Positions 22,738-35,509 of a stretch of DNA of 64,000 bases are shown piece by piece. Within the stretch, counting starts at the first letter, position 1. The number at the start of each line of letters is the position of its first letter. The notes beneath the pieces are model-generated. The model worked only from the letters and a program-made list of their open reading frames with translations. It had not been told where the DNA came from and did not search any database. The position numbers and the translations under genes were made by a program. The stretch comes from Sisyra terminalis (lineage: Eukaryota; Arthropoda; Insecta; Neuroptera; Sisyridae), in assembly GCA_958496175.1 (NCBI GenBank), contig OY292280.1, positions 14,570,001-14,634,000 of the forward strand, in the 5' to 3' direction.

Positions 22738-24119
22738 CTATTTAAACTAGAAATAACATTTCAAATCGGTTGTAATGAACAATTCAAAGATTTTTTTTTT
22801 CAAATACGTTGAATTGCTTGTTGACTTCAACGTGAAACGTTGAAGTTCCACCAATTCGTGTCTACTGATTGGTCCGAATTCAACGGATTTCAATTGTCTT
22901 TTCCCTGGAAACCATTTTATTTTCACCGTCAGACCAATTTACTTTTAAGAATTATACATATTTATATCCCCCTCCCTATATCTCTTAAAAAAATCATGAT
23001 TACAATACCGAAATATCAGCGTAATGACCAATAATTTAGAAATGTTTTAATTGCATTCATTTAATAATTTATTGTTAAAAAAAACATTTATACTTTCTCC
23101 TGTTCATCAGGGGTTAATTTTTCGTTTGCATCCGTAAAATTGAAAAGTTATTTCTTACATTACTCACAAAATTCAGTTTTTATACTACAGTTTACTATTA
23201 AGTGCCTAAAACAGTTTATTTTTATTTTTTTTATAGTATGAAATTATTGCTTACATAATACAGTATATGAACTGCTTGTAAAAAATCATTGAAATTTTGG
23301 CGACCACAAATGATGACGTCATTAAGTTTAATCGAGAAACGCCCTCTGGATGTTTCTATGGTACTTCGGTTAGCTTTCAACTATTACAAAGATAAAGATA
23401 GAAGATATATCGTTTAATCTATAAATGTTTTTTTTCCAGCAGAGTTAACCAAAGAGATGACTATAGTAAACTTGATCATAAATCTGTCAAAAATTTAATG
23501 AAGGCCATCGAGCCCCCACTTTTTTCCTTATTTTTTTTTAAATTCAGTGCCCTTTTGTGGCCTGCAAAATTCTAACCCTACTTCTATGGCAACTTACAGA
23601 GGAGACAATTTTGTACAAATATGTTGTGGAAGGGGTACTATCACTCGGCAAATTGAGGGGAAATACACATTAAATTTAACATGGAGCTTATGGAGCACGT
23701 TTACTCTAGTCATATAATTTCTTTGGAGTTAACACCTCGTGACTCAATTCTATATGACGTCACAATCTTTGGCTACCACAAATGGCGGTCTTTGAGCCTT
23801 AAAGTTTCTATAAAAAAAAATAGTTTTTGGTGGATTTATGGTGTATTTTGTTTAATTTTAATGCAAGGCAATAATTTATTCTATTATCACAAAATTATGT
23901 TGATTAATATAAATATTGTTAATTACTTTAAAAAAAAATTAACTATATACAAGGTGCTATTTTATATAGAACAATGTTTTGTCTCAATTTTAAACGTTAT
24001 AGATGAGTTTACTTGACGAATTTCATATGGACATTTAAATAGGGTATTTAATATTAGATCTGTTTGAACTTTGTAAAATATTTGCAGTGTTTTATGTTGG
24101 TTTTTTTGTCTTTCACTTC
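22738..24119. other. intergenic between G6PD and the MITE cluster
   Basis: AT-rich. The open frames at 22840-23034 and 23681-24016 do not resemble known proteins. GATGACGTCATTAAG (23311) and TATGACGTCACAATC (23753) with GGC(G/T)ACCACAAATG nearby look like two inverted ends of a small element of about 500 bp, but the arms are short. Confidence 0.35.
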
Positions 24120-24315
24120 TACTCATTTTTTACTGTGTTTTTTAATTTAATTGCGAATTTTTCGATACTCCATTTCTAATATGGCACAATTTTCACCTGT
24201 GTGGCTAAATTTTCATTATAGGCCGATTTATTCGCGAGTTACATTAAAAATAAAGTAGCAAATGCAACGTTGCCAGATTTTGACCGACTTAAAAGATACA
24301 TGAGTCCAAATATTT
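24120..24315. mobile_element. GCAACGTTGC fold-back MITE, left-truncated
   Basis: Starts inside the left arm (TTTTTTAATTTAATTGCGAA) and ends ATGCAACGTTGCCAGATTTT ... ACATGAGTC. First of three copies in about 800 bp. Confidence 0.55.
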
Positions 24316-24379
24316 ATGTATTTTTCGGGTTGAAATAGTGATCTTACGATACATGTGATCTGTGAATAAATGAAAACCG

Positions 24380-24605
24380 GGCTCAAGTCCGCTTTGGAGA
24401 CGTCAATATTTGGCAACGTTGCATTTTATACTATGTTTTTAATTTATTTCGTGAAAAAATCGGTCCGCAATGAAAATTTAGCGGCAAAAAAGGTAAATAA
24501 TACGATTTTAAAATTGAATTAACTAAAAATGCGCGAATTAAACTAAAAATAAAGAAGAAAATGCAACGTTGCCAAATATTGACGTTGCTGGAAGGTGCAT
24601 GAGCC
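24380..24605. mobile_element. GCAACGTTGC fold-back MITE, complete
   Basis: GGCTCAAGTCCGCTTTGGAG ... ATATTTGGCAACGTTGCATT at the left and ATGCAACGTTGCCAAATATT ... GGTGCATGAGCC at the right; arms pair almost end to end. Confidence 0.65.
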
Positions 24606-24687
24606 GAAGATGATTTTGGTTTAAGTACACTTGAAAAGAATTAATTTAAATTATGGGAAAAACTGAAGTTGGTCAGGTCAATTTTTG

Positions 24688-24912
24688 GGCTCAAGTCCCT
24701 TTTAGGTCGGTCAATATCCGGCAACGTTGTATTTTCTGATTTGTTTTTTATTCTATTCGCGATTTCTTTGGTAATTCAGTCCGAATATGGTACAATTTCC
24801 TCTTTTGGGGCCGAATTTTAAATATGGGCTGATTTATTAAGGAGTTTAATTAAAAACAAAGTAGAAAATGCAACGTTGCCAAATATTGACCGACCTAAAA
24901 GGGATTTGTACC
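24688..24912. mobile_element. GCAACGTTGC fold-back MITE, complete
   Basis: GGCTCAAGTCCCTTTTAGGT at the left and ACCTAAAAGGGATTTG at the right, with GGTCGGTCAATAT(C/T)(C/T)GGCAACGTTG inside both arms. Third copy of the cluster. Confidence 0.65.
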
Positions 24913-25599
24913 AATTTTTGATATGGATTTTGGAGAAAGATATATATTTTTTGATAATCCTCGTTTTTGATGGTATATAAGTAGCACTTCATAGGTGAAA
25001 GACTAGGAAGCCAACATAACTTATGTCCACTGTACAAATATAGTACTTTACTTAGTACAAACGGATTAATTGTGATAAAAAATTGAAGAATTATCAATTG
25101 GTGCATTAATGATGAGAAGTCCTAAACAAGTGCCACAAGAAATTATTGACAATTTCAAATGTTCATAAAATCAATTGTAATGAAGACATTTGTCTCAAAA
25201 ACAACCCTGTCGCATTTAAAATGGCACAAAATTTAAAGAAAATTCTGAACAATTTTCCATCCCTTGCTGTTTTCAAATAATTGGTTTAATATTTTTATAT
25301 GTATTTAACATTCCATCTGTGTATTTTATGTATACAATATACATGTGTGTATTTAAAAAAAAGAATGCAATAAATTGCTGAAAAATTAAAAAGTCTAAAT
25401 TTTTGAACTAATTTTTTTTCAGATTTTCATGAAGGAAATTGAAAGAATTGCATTTTACGGATGTATATTTAGAATTTAAGTATTATGTAGCGAGGTGAAT
25501 ATATATAGTTATGTGTATATTTCTTTAATCAATATAAATCTACCCCTGCGCAAAAGGGAGGTTTTCTCTAAAAACTACTTGTTGAAATTTTCGTAACAT
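24913..25599. other. intergenic upstream of Sap47
   Basis: AT-rich, with no repeat I can place. It may hold the Sap47 promoter region; no TATA box with a convincing initiator is visible. Confidence 0.35.
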
Positions 25600-25653
25600 C
25601 CTAGAAGGCAATTGCAGTGAAATACATTGAATTTGAAGTGAATTTTTGGGAAA
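25600..25653 (+). other. candidate non-coding first exon of Sap47
   Basis: TTTTTGGGAAACG is followed by the strong donor GTAAGT at 25654. A matching acceptor TTGTGTTTCAG ends at 25974, which would place 25975-26246 as the remaining 5' leader before the ATG. The exon start is unknown. The downstream open frame to 25925 reads through the donor and resembles no protein I know. Confidence 0.25.
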
Positions 25654-26246
25654 CGGTAAGTGATTTATTTGAAAAAAATTATAAAATCCTGTTTAGGGAT
25701 GCATTTGGAATCATATTTTGCGCATTAGGGTTAATATTTATGTGTATGATACAAATGCGATGGATTCAACGTGTGTGGATGACGCTATTTTCAATGGAGT
25801 TACCCATTAGAAATTACGTAAACCGTGCCGGTGTGAACACATACCAAGTTAAGTCCCATACATTTGTATTAATACATCGGGAAACGGTATACTTGTCTCT
25901 TTTGCTCCGATTGAAAATGTGTTAGTCTGTCTTTTTTATACTTATATGTTTCTCGGTCAATAATTGTGTTTCAGTCTATCCCCACCCGCATACTCGTCAA
26001 GAATTGCGACAGAGGAAGAATACTTGTTAAGGGGTTGCAACAGCATATAGAAAAACGAGCAAATCGCTAAAGATTTCCTCTAAATTTCGGCAGTTTTTCG
26101 ATAGTTGGTCCATAGAAATAAAGACGTCAAATAATGGTTATTGTAGACTGTTAAGTGATAATAAGTTTCTCGGTTCAACTGATAAGAAACTTGTAATCGA
26201 TTATTTTGTCCACGACGTATTGTCAGTTTAAACCCGAATTTTCATC

Positions 26247-29200
26247 ATGTTTTCCGGATTAACAAATCAAGTGAGTTCCTGGATGGGATCAGCTAAAGGA
26301 GGAGATCAAGAAGAACAGGTCCCAACCCCTACGGATACTGAAGTCGTCGACAAGGACATAAACCCGTCTGTTAGTCAACCCCATGACGACACAAGGTACC
26401 CTAAACCCTTCACCATCGAAACTGTAATTCCTAAATTTCCTTTTCGATTTCAGTCCTACAAAAGCAAGCAAATTAGATATGTTGGCCAACGTAAAAAGCC
26501 AGATGACGGGTTGGTTGGGATCAGGAGTTAGTGCTATTCCAGGTCTACGTGGTCGAACATCTGACCACCCTTCTGAAGATCCATCTGTATCCGGAGGAAT
26601 CGACAACCCGGCTCAAGACCCCACCACTGACTCACCCCTACCAGGTTCACCAGCCAAACAAAAAGATGATGAAGAAAACTCCAGGTGAGACTCACAAAAA
26701 ACTATTCCCTACTTTTTACTAATCCCTTCCATTTAGTGCTACTGAAGGAGCTGACAGTGGTCCTGCATCTCCTGCAGGAACTCCCACGGAAGACAAAGAC
26801 GGACAGATTGGTTCAGGTATTCACTCATACTCATAAATAAATGATAAATTTTTAACAAATAATTTAGTTTCCACAAAAGCCTTGGCAGGAGCCAAATCTA
26901 TTGGAAGTTTCCTATACTCGGCTGTTAACAAAGCTGGCAAAACTGTTAGCGAAGCAAGTGCTAAGATCAAAAAAACCGTAGAGGAAAATGTAAGATCAAC
27001 AATAACTAACAAAATTCGCATATTTCACAATTTTTTTTTCGATTTTTTTCATTTCAGAGCATATTAGGAGAATTCAACAAAGAACAGGAGGCGTTTATTA
27101 AAGAGCAACAAGCCAAAACGGCAACATCTAGCGTTCCTCCTTGGGTCGGATGTCCCAATGAAGAAGCCCTTAAAGAAGAATGCCTCAGTTTGTCTTCTGT
27201 AAGCTATACATTTACATTTATTTAAGATTCGGCCGAAACTAACTTTTTTGGCCGAAACCGGGAACCCGAAACCATTCACTACGAGCGCTGGTGTCGTTTT
27301 ATCTCCACTGGTAGGAGAAACGAGCGATACGAAGTTTACAAGTAAGAGTGAGATAATAGAAATTATTGCTGTTATCTCACTCTTTTCATATCGGTTCGTT
27401 TCCTTTACCAATGGAAGATAAAGCGATGTCAGCGTTCCTAATGAGAGGTTCGGTACTATTTTTCGCAATAGAAAGAATAATTATCTTCGGGTCCCCGGTT
27501 TTGGTTGGACCCTAAAATTTTGTCATTTACATATAATTTCGGGACCAAAACTTAGTACAATCCCGAAAATTTTCGTATTGGGAGTTTCTCTGAAATTCGA
27601 TACCCTATTTCGCAATCATTAATTAGATTTATTCTACCAATGGAATCATAATTTGTGTTCTATCGCCGATATTATATCAACTTTTCCGGTGATTAGCAAA
27701 TTTTTAGACCAAATTTGCCGTCCTAGGTTTCAGCTAAAGAAAACCAGAAGTGATGGTATCACTGATCTGAATAAATGGGTTAGCGTACTGTTCAGTAAAT
27801 GACAAGTCGTACTAGAAGCAATTGTCAGCGCCCTCTACGTAGGCATACATTTAGAGTGAACTAAGCAAAATGCTGGAAGATAGACTTACATATAAGCCTC
27901 TTCTCTGGTTTGGGCAACCGAAACCGAAATCAATAAAATGGAAGCGCTTATTTGTGTAGAATGGTGCTCATCGGCACTCAATTGCCAGCTTTTAGTGGCT
28001 ATAAAAACTGGGTCTACGTAGATGGCGCTTCGTACGCTTAACTAAATTTTCTTATTTATATTTGACGCCATATGCTCGGTCTATCCGTATATGCATATCA
28101 ATGAATGGGATTAGTTTATTTATTTTTACTGTATTTCCATGTAATTAGATTGCATCCCTCGGGATGAAATGCAACTGATTTCATTATCGCTCAATTTCAA
28201 CATTGAAAATGAATTCAATAAGTCTATGATGAAATTTGTACGTGTTCTAATTTTCTTTCATTTCCATCTTTTGAAATTGAAATTGAATTTGTAGGTTAAA
28301 ATGTAATTTTCATTTTGTTGTAGAATCGAAGAAATTTCGTACGGAGTCCGCCAGCTGGTGTAGAGTTTCACTTTGATTATGAAATATCCTACCCGGTGGC
28401 ATTAGCTATAATGGGCGAAGATCCGAATTTGGAGAAAATGCGGTTCGATCTGGTACCAAAAATGTAAGTACTTTAATTTAGTCATCAAATTTTTGAATTC
28501 TTTGTCTTTCACATGTTAACTTGCCACTTCAATTATTGAAGATTAGTAGTGTCCGAGCACTTAATTGAGATTAACCTATTAACTGTTAATACCTAACAAA
28601 TTATATTTTATTTTACTTACTTTTAGAACATATGTTTTTTTTTTTCTTAAAAAGTTTTTTTTTTAACAATGACGGAGGGAGTTTTTGAATTTCTCCCCCT
28701 TAAAAGGGACCCCTATAATGAAATCAAAAAATAAAAATAAAGGAAAGGGAAATGAGTAGCAAAAGTTAAAAGGTAAAATATTGTGGTAAACACAAGAAGG
28801 AACTTTTAAGTTAAACATAAATGTTAAGATAAGTAAACAAAATTTTAAATTTGTAAACTTAGACGAGTAAATTAATTCTAGGAAATAAAGTTTTATTATT
28901 ATTATTACTAGTAGTGTCCGAGCGAAACTAGTTTTTACGGCCGAAACCGAATTTCGGCATCGGTTAAAACCGGTGGTTCCATCCTAACGAAAAGTATTAT
29001 GGACAGAGATTAGCTACTTTAATTTAAGTGGAAGAGAGTGAGTGAGATATATGGAATATATAATCGGAATATATGCGGAAGAGTGAGAGAGACTATTTCT
29101 CTGTACCAATGAAAACGTCTGACCAATACATAAGATTTGATTCCTAACAATTCCCCTTTGCCAACAATAAAAATCCAAATTACATTTTTCTATATAAAAA

Positions 29201-32200
29201 TCAATAAACTTGATCCAAATTTTTGATAAGATCTATTAAAAAAAGATTTAGTGTAGCTTGTAATAAATTTTTAATGCTTTTATCGGAAATCATATGAAAA
29301 ACAAGTGATTGAAATTCAATCCCCACCATGGAAATAGCGGATCGAAAATTTATTTCGATAGACTTTCAAATTATCGTTTTGGTTATAATTTTTGCGGAAA
29401 TTTATTCAAAAAAGGTTAATACTATTCTAAATAAGTTTTCAAAGCGAATTTTTTTAATTAAATATGAGAAAATAGATGAAAGTTTTGCACCTATATTCGG
29501 AACCAATGATGGAACATGAGCCTACCTTTGATTGAACAATTTACAAAATTTATCACTTACTTGAACCAAAGTAATACTTCATTATAATAGTTAAACACTT
29601 TTTAAACACTTTTTTCAAAAAACATTAACACTTTTTTTACTTTAAACCACTTTAAACTTAAAATTGCAATGACAGATCCGCGACGTCAGAACGCACGAAA
29701 AAACAATTGCCAAACGGCTACATTCATGCCTATTAGAACCTAACGAGGGGCAATTTGAATTGAATTCAAATTTGAAATTATCAAAATTTGATTAATTGTA
29801 TTTCCTTATTTTTAAGTTGAAAGTTATAAAAATTAAATGAAACAAAATTCTATAGTAATTTATTTTATTGTTACTTTAAATTTAATTGTTGTTACGAACT
29901 CAATTAATCACTATATAATGGTGCAACTAAGGTTTGTAGGTGGCGTTTTTGAATTTGCTTGGAAGAAAAAAAAGAAAAAAAAATAGCTTAAGAACAATGA
30001 TGTTAAAGAATTTAAAAGTCTACAAATGTCTATTTATGAGATATAGTAGTGTAATGATGGCGAAACTATAACCCATGGGTCAAACACTAACCCATGCAAA
30101 CTGGCCCCTGATGGATAGGCAACCATTGTGTCTGTTATGCGTTTAATGGCATATATTTAAAAAAAATTTAAACAAAAATAAACTATTCATTTTTCCGCAA
30201 TTATCATAATTAGAGCGTACTTATAGTTTACTGTTTTTAAATAATATAGTTCTGCTTTTATTTATTTATTTTATTTTTTTCATTAATTTCTATAATAACA
30301 AAGGGTAGTTGGTACTTATGACAAACAATTGTTGGGATAAATCAAGGTTTATAAAATACACAGGTGGCCTCATGGTGGCTACGTGATGGATACGTGACGT
30401 ATCCAGAAGAAATTCGTACATATCTTCAGACTGATTAATTTCAAAATTCTTCCTATGACGTCATTTTTTTTTCTAATGAAGCAACCTGTGTAATTTACAA
30501 ACCTTGGGGATAAATAGGGGGCAAACTGACCCCGGATGGCTAGGCAACCATTTGTCTGTTATGCTTTTAAGAAAGAGACTTCCATTGTCCCTTCTCTGCT
30601 TCATCTTGTGAGGTGCTAATGGGTGCCATGCACATTAGTGACCCACGATCTAGTACTAAAAAAAAATAGGAACAAAATTTGATCAATGCTTCGAAAAGAT
30701 TTGCCATTCCTGTAATAATGGTTTTCATTGCACTTGTTTGTTTTTTTATTAAATGTGCAGAAGACAGAAATTGGTCAACTGCGCAGTGTGTCGCATAGTA
30801 AAAATTTATAAAAAGTTTTTAAAACTTAAAAGTAGAATAAGAAAGAGTTTAGCTGGATCAGTATGGCGATTTGGACCCCAAATTTAATATCGACTTGATG
30901 TATAAACAAAATGTATATACAATTCAAGATCAAATTCCCCTTTGACCTGGAGATATGAGCAAAAATGTCCGTCCACATGATTATCATTCAAAGTAACATA
31001 TCTTAAATACTAATTAAGTTGGAGAAATGAAACCAACACAAGCCTTTAGGTTACTTTTCCAAATATAGAGTATATTTTTATTTAATTTTTAGGAAAACAA
31101 TAAAATAAAAAAAATTGTGGGTTTTTATGTACACGCGTGGGAAGTTATACTTCTTTGGTATAGTTAAAAAGATGTTTTTAATTCACTGCCATAGCATCTT
31201 CCGGTGGTGCCTGAAATGGCACAACAGTTATTAGTAGTTTGTGATAACTAAAATATGATGTAACTTTAAATGCATTTTTTCCTTTTAATGTCAATATAAT
31301 AAGCAAATGTATTTCTGGCGTCAAAAACAGAGCAAAAAAATGTAAACATCAATATGAGAGTAATCCAGATATTATTGTCTCAATTTTTAACTAACTGATT
31401 GTTGTCATTGGTTTCAACTGTCGTTTTGTTTTCATTCAATTGCCAATTTTTATCATTTATCAGTGTTGGACTGAATATTTCCCAGAAAGTTACTAGTTTT
31501 CAAATAATTGATTCAATTGATGGCTGATGTCCTTTTTAACGACATTTTAACGTCGCATTTTCTACTAGTTCTTCAACTAGTTATTCAATTCTAATATCGT
31601 ATAATTTGCTCTTTTATTGGTAAAATAACTTCAAAAACAATTGAATGATGTCATACTATATAGTATTGCGTATACATTTTAGATAAAGCTTTAGTATTAC
31701 TAACTATGATGTAGACATGTGAAAGACAAAGAAGCCATTAGGTGGAAAGATTTTGAATAAATAAATGATCATTATTTATTGTTTTTTTTTTTTAGAATTA
31801 ACGAAGAAAATTTCTGGCGTAACTATTTCTATCGTATCAGCCTAATTTGTCAAGCCAACGAAGAGACATTTTCTTCGGCTAATGAAAACACAGATTCGGC
31901 CCCCACTGAAGGTATGTAAAATCTGAATTTGCCGCTTTTTTACACTTTTATGATACTTAAAACAAATCCTTAAAAATTAGCCACAAGTTAGTTCTCTCTA
32001 ATTGTGGATTTGTTGTTATCGTTTTTCTAACAGCTTAAGAAGATGGACGTCTCAATCTGAGAATTATCCATAGAAACAAACCCATTTTTTATTTCCTATT
32101 TTGAGCCTTTTTCCTTATTATATAGCCCTCATTTATCCTCAATTTTCCCATCTTTTTTTTTAGTTTTTTATTTTTTTTATTTTTGGGCTAATTTTGGGAT

Positions 32201-32647
32201 CAGGGCTGGAAATAGGACTTTTCATTTGAAATCGTGCTTCTTCTTAAAATTGTTAGAAAGAAATTTAACAGTACTGCTTCCAGTCCCAATTGTTTTTTTT
32301 TTTTGTTAAACAAAATGGTTAAGTTTTTCTTTGTTTTATTTTTTTCATTTGTTTTTTTTTTTTTCATTTGTTTTTTGGATTCCTCTTTGTCTGATCCTTG
32401 CAAAATTAAAAACAAAAATGGTTGTTAAAATAAATTTTAAAAATAAAATTCGCCACTTGCAAATAAAGATGAATGGATGAAAGAATTAGATGCCGAACTA
32501 AAAGAATTCGAGGTGTTGAACAATGATACTGAAGGCATATCGAGTGAAACCGTCGCCGGGGAGAATGCCACCAAGGATTGGGACTCGGATACAATCGAAA
32601 AAATCCTGGACGAAGAAAATATGGACCTAAATCTCGACTTGAAATAA
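26247..32647 (+). CDS. Sap47: synapse-associated protein of 47 kDa (BSD-domain protein), eight coding exons
   Basis: Synaptic-vesicle-associated protein in flies, related to vertebrate SYAP1; needed for normal synaptic plasticity. Exons: 26247-26395, 26454-26684, 26737-26816, 26868-26989, 27058-27198, 28324-28463, 31796-31911, 32469-32647. They join in frame (1158 nt, 385 aa). The start MFSGLTNQVSSWMGS matches the fly N-terminus. After a proline/serine-rich linker come TGWLGSGVSAIPGLRG, the helix IGSFLYSAVNKAGKTV (about 155-194) and FNKEQEAFIKEQQ. The BSD domain is about residues 242-305 with NFWRNYFYRISLI at its end. The acidic tail is DEWMKELDAELKEFE. Introns 1-4 are 50-70 bp; introns 5 (1125 bp) and 6 (3332 bp) hold transposons. 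The last acceptor (AAATAAAG at 32468) has no adjacent pyrimidine tract. Confidence 0.93.
27262..27507. mobile_element. inverted-repeat element, CCGAAACCGGGAACCCGAA ends
   Basis: Left CCGAAACCGGGAACCCGAA pairs with right TTCGGGTCCCCGGTTTTGG. Inside, TTTTATCTCCACTGGTAGGA...GAGTGAGATAATA (27297-27360) pairs with TTATCTCACTC ... TTACCAATGGAAGATAAAGC (27373-27425). The whole is a long imperfect hairpin; the 134-codon minus-strand frame in it is a by-product. Confidence 0.55.
27830..28045. mobile_element. CTACGTAGATGGCG inverted-end MITE
   Basis: Begins GCGCCCTCTACGTAGGC and ends GTCTACGTAGATGGCGC. The right part GGTGCTCATCGGCACTCAAT...TTTTAGTGGCTATAAAAACTGG recurs inverted at 46832-46925, and similar ends occur at 47041-47205. 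Non-coding. Confidence 0.55.
28464..31795 (+). other. Sap47 intron 6 (3.3 kb)
   Basis: Donor GTAAGT at 28464, acceptor after a 12-T run before 31796. 28912-28992 is a TAGTGTCCGAGCGAAACTAG repeat end (family of 39971-40628). A SINE-tail-like block (GCCATAGCATCTTCCGGTGG) lies at 31188-31235. The rest is AT-rich without a supported gene. Confidence 0.6.
31912..32468 (+). other. Sap47 intron 7 with distant pyrimidine tract
   Basis: Donor GTATGT at 31912. Long T-runs at 32150-32200, 32285-32300 and 32340-32375, then about 70 nt of A-rich sequence up to the acceptor AAAG at 32468. Because the upstream in-frame stop TAA is at 32444-32446, this AG is the only acceptor that keeps the conserved DEWMKEL block in frame. 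Confidence 0.6.
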
Positions 32648-35306
32648 ATTTCTACTTATACACTCACTATAGCATTTAATAACTAACGTAAGGCTCTAAT
32701 TTGTTTTAATTTTAAGTGAAATTCTTAAAATTTCCTCCAGTTACTTCAACGACAGTATTGTTAACTAAAAAAGAATTCCATTTTTTTCAATTAAATATAT
32801 CACTTATTAAATCGGTGGCACACTTAACCAGTTTAAATCATTCCCATTAGTGTTACTATTACTATTAAATTCAATGTTTTTAGCAAAATTCCTTCCTTTT
32901 TTTTATTGTATATACCTTGTATCTCCATTTCGATATCATTAACTTTTCCATCAAATTTTGCGGATATAAAGGCCACTTTTTTATTAAAGCATATAACTAA
33001 CTAATAAAACAGAACATGCCATTTAAGTCGTTAGTGTTTTATTTCATTCCGATTTATATTTGAAGTGTTCTGTTTTGTCCATTTCATATAATTCTCATGT
33101 AAAGTTTTAATTTCAATCAAAGGCCTTAATATCCACAAGTTCAGAAGAGAAAAAAGATTAAATACCGTTGAAACACTTTCATCTTTAATGCTGAATTCCG
33201 TAAAGTAATCACGACCAATAGAATTGAACGTTGAGTTATGGATATGGTTTTGATTGGTCAAGATTGTTCTATGGAATTCAACGTTGACGTCATCAAGCAA
33301 TTCAACGGCATTTAATCGTTAAGTATTGTTAAACAACCAAAAATGTTTTATCAATTGATCCGATTTTTAATAATCGGAAAATTTGTTTGGGAAAACGATT
33401 TTCTTTTTGCATTTTCTTCACATATCTTTCTCTAAATGTGTCTGTGTTTAATGTTAACTGTCAACAATAAAAATTTAAAAAAATATATACATATATTTAA
33501 AAAAAAAAATAATAAAAATGTATAAAACTTAGTAAAAAATTAGTTTGTAGAAAGTTAAATTTCATTTGAAAATTGTTATAAGAACAAAAAAAAAATTTTA
33601 AATATTAATTTTTGTGATTATTGAAGAAAAATACAGTTAGAGGAAAATCGAATGGAATAGTAGGAATCAAAGACAATACTGCATTCGTTCTCATCCCCTA
33701 ACATCGCCACTACCAATCCTACTTAATTTCCACAAAAAAAAAAATCAAAATCTCAACGTAATTTTTCCGCTCCCGGGAAAATTGCGTAATATTTCTAGTC
33801 CCAAAGTGATAAGCGATCGAAACTCTTTGCAAATAATTGGGTCTTGGTTTTTTAAATCAAATTGTGTGCCTTGAAAACGTAATTGATTGTCAAATATTAA
33901 AAAGGTAATTTTTCTAAACCACGCCTACCGCGCATGCGTATTTCACCAAACTATAAAATTGAAACAATTACGCCTCACTATATCCCAAACTTTTTTGTGA
34001 AATGAAAATTGGCGCATTTTTGCTTTTCGCCAATTATAAAAATGGCATCTATATACCGAAACGGCATCTATAAATTGGTAGTACGGGAATATTGTTTACG
34101 ACTATCGTAATTACGAGTTTGATTGTATTCAAATTTAATTAGCATAAAAAATTATTTAAAAACCGCAATAATATTTTGGCCTCCTTATTTTCGCAATTTT
34201 TTTTAACGTAAATCTTTAAATTTTTAAGTAAATTTTAATTCCAAATATTCCCTCGCATATTTACTGTTTTAATCGATAGGGGGAGCTTTTGTTAGTGTAG
34301 GTAGTAGCCTACATGCTCCTACCACTTGAATTTATTTGAAAAAAGGAACTGTGAATTATCGAATTGTGTTTTTGAGGAAAATTGCTTTAAAAAAATTAAT
34401 TCCGGGTAGCAAACGTTAATGAATGCGGGAAAAAACATTTTGAGGCTGCATCGTCTATTGTAGATATGTGAAAGACCAAGAAGCCATCAGAAACCAACGG
34501 ATGGGAATAATAAATTGTTGAAAAAGGCTTTCGATCGCTAATCGCATATTTTATTTAAGTAACATAGTTAAAACTCTAGCTTGATAAAATTACAACATTC
34601 AATGTGTATTTGTATTGTTATATTATTAAATAGTTTATTATTATTATAAAAATCAAAGTAATATACAAACTAATTTATTTATATTGTTAAAGACGATGAA
34701 TTGATATTTTAATTTAAAAGAAAAACGTGCAAATAGAATGTAGTCAATAAGAAAATATTAATGTTAAAGAAAATTTTTAATATTTAACAAAAAATAAACA
34801 TAAGCTAACAAAACCACTGTTTCAAAAAAAAAAATGAATTTGAAGTGAAAAATCAAACACAATTCGGTCTAAACTCAGGTTAGTTAGAGAGAATGTATTA
34901 TCAATTATATTGCTTGCATTCATTTGTTTGTCTCAAATGTAGATTTGTGCATGTACAGTATACACTCGCATATTGCGCATGCGCAATTCGTTGAGACTGT
35001 TAAACGAGTGCAAACACTTCTACGGGTTTTAAAAGAAAAATATATGTTAAAGTAAAAAGAAAGTATTTTTGTGAGTGATGATTGTTGAATGAGGAAATAA
35101 GAGATTTATTCTGATAATCGTAAATTACTTTTGAACATAATAATAATAATAATATTTGTGAGTTTTAGGAATTCGCTAAGTGTTATAATTAATTAAATGT
35201 AATCAGTAAAAACCCATGTTTCTAACGGCCTTCGGTTCAATAATTTGCACAAAGTATATACCCCAGTCTCGTTTGATATTAATTTCACCAATATTCAATT
35301 TTCCAG
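32648..35306. other. 3' flank of Sap47, no gene seen
   Basis: AATAAA overlaps the Sap47 stop (32643-32648); further signals are at 33003 and near 33464. The rest is AT-rich. The minus-strand frame 33031-33300 is not recognisable. 34930-35030 is less AT-rich (GCGCATGCGCAATTCG) without a frame. Confidence 0.4.
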
Positions 35307-35509
35307 TAACTGAGCGATTGGAAAATTTAAATAAGAACGAAAATGTCATGCGCTTTGTTACAAAACACGCCCTTCGCGTCGGCGCATTAAATATATCTCA
35401 ATTGCCAGTTCTAGCGGATATTGCTATTAATCAATGCTTCGTGATTATAGAAAATAGTGTAGGACCCCCACCACTTATTTACCCAACCCTCAAAAATGAT
35501 GACCATTGA
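35307..35509 (+). CDS. candidate terminal coding exon, function unknown
   Basis: Acceptor CAATTTTCCAG ends at 35306, followed by 66 open codons to TGA 35507-35509 (TERLENLNKNENV..., then LPVLADIAINQCFVIIE, ending NDDH). Composition and codon use look like protein, and the frame upstream of the acceptor does not. The exon needs a preceding phase-1 exon, which Sap47 exon 7 would supply, but a separate gene is equally possible. I do not recognise the sequence. Confidence 0.3.

Larger units (their letters stand above)
27199..28323 (+). other. Sap47 intron 5 with two MITE-like elements
   Basis: Donor GTAAGC at 27199, acceptor TTTTGTTGTAG before 28324. Holds inverted-repeat elements at 27262-27507 and 27830-28045 described separately. 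Confidence 0.7.

Noticed and set aside
26289..26606. 105-codon minus-strand frame
   Set aside because: Opposite strand of Sap47 exons 1 and 2.
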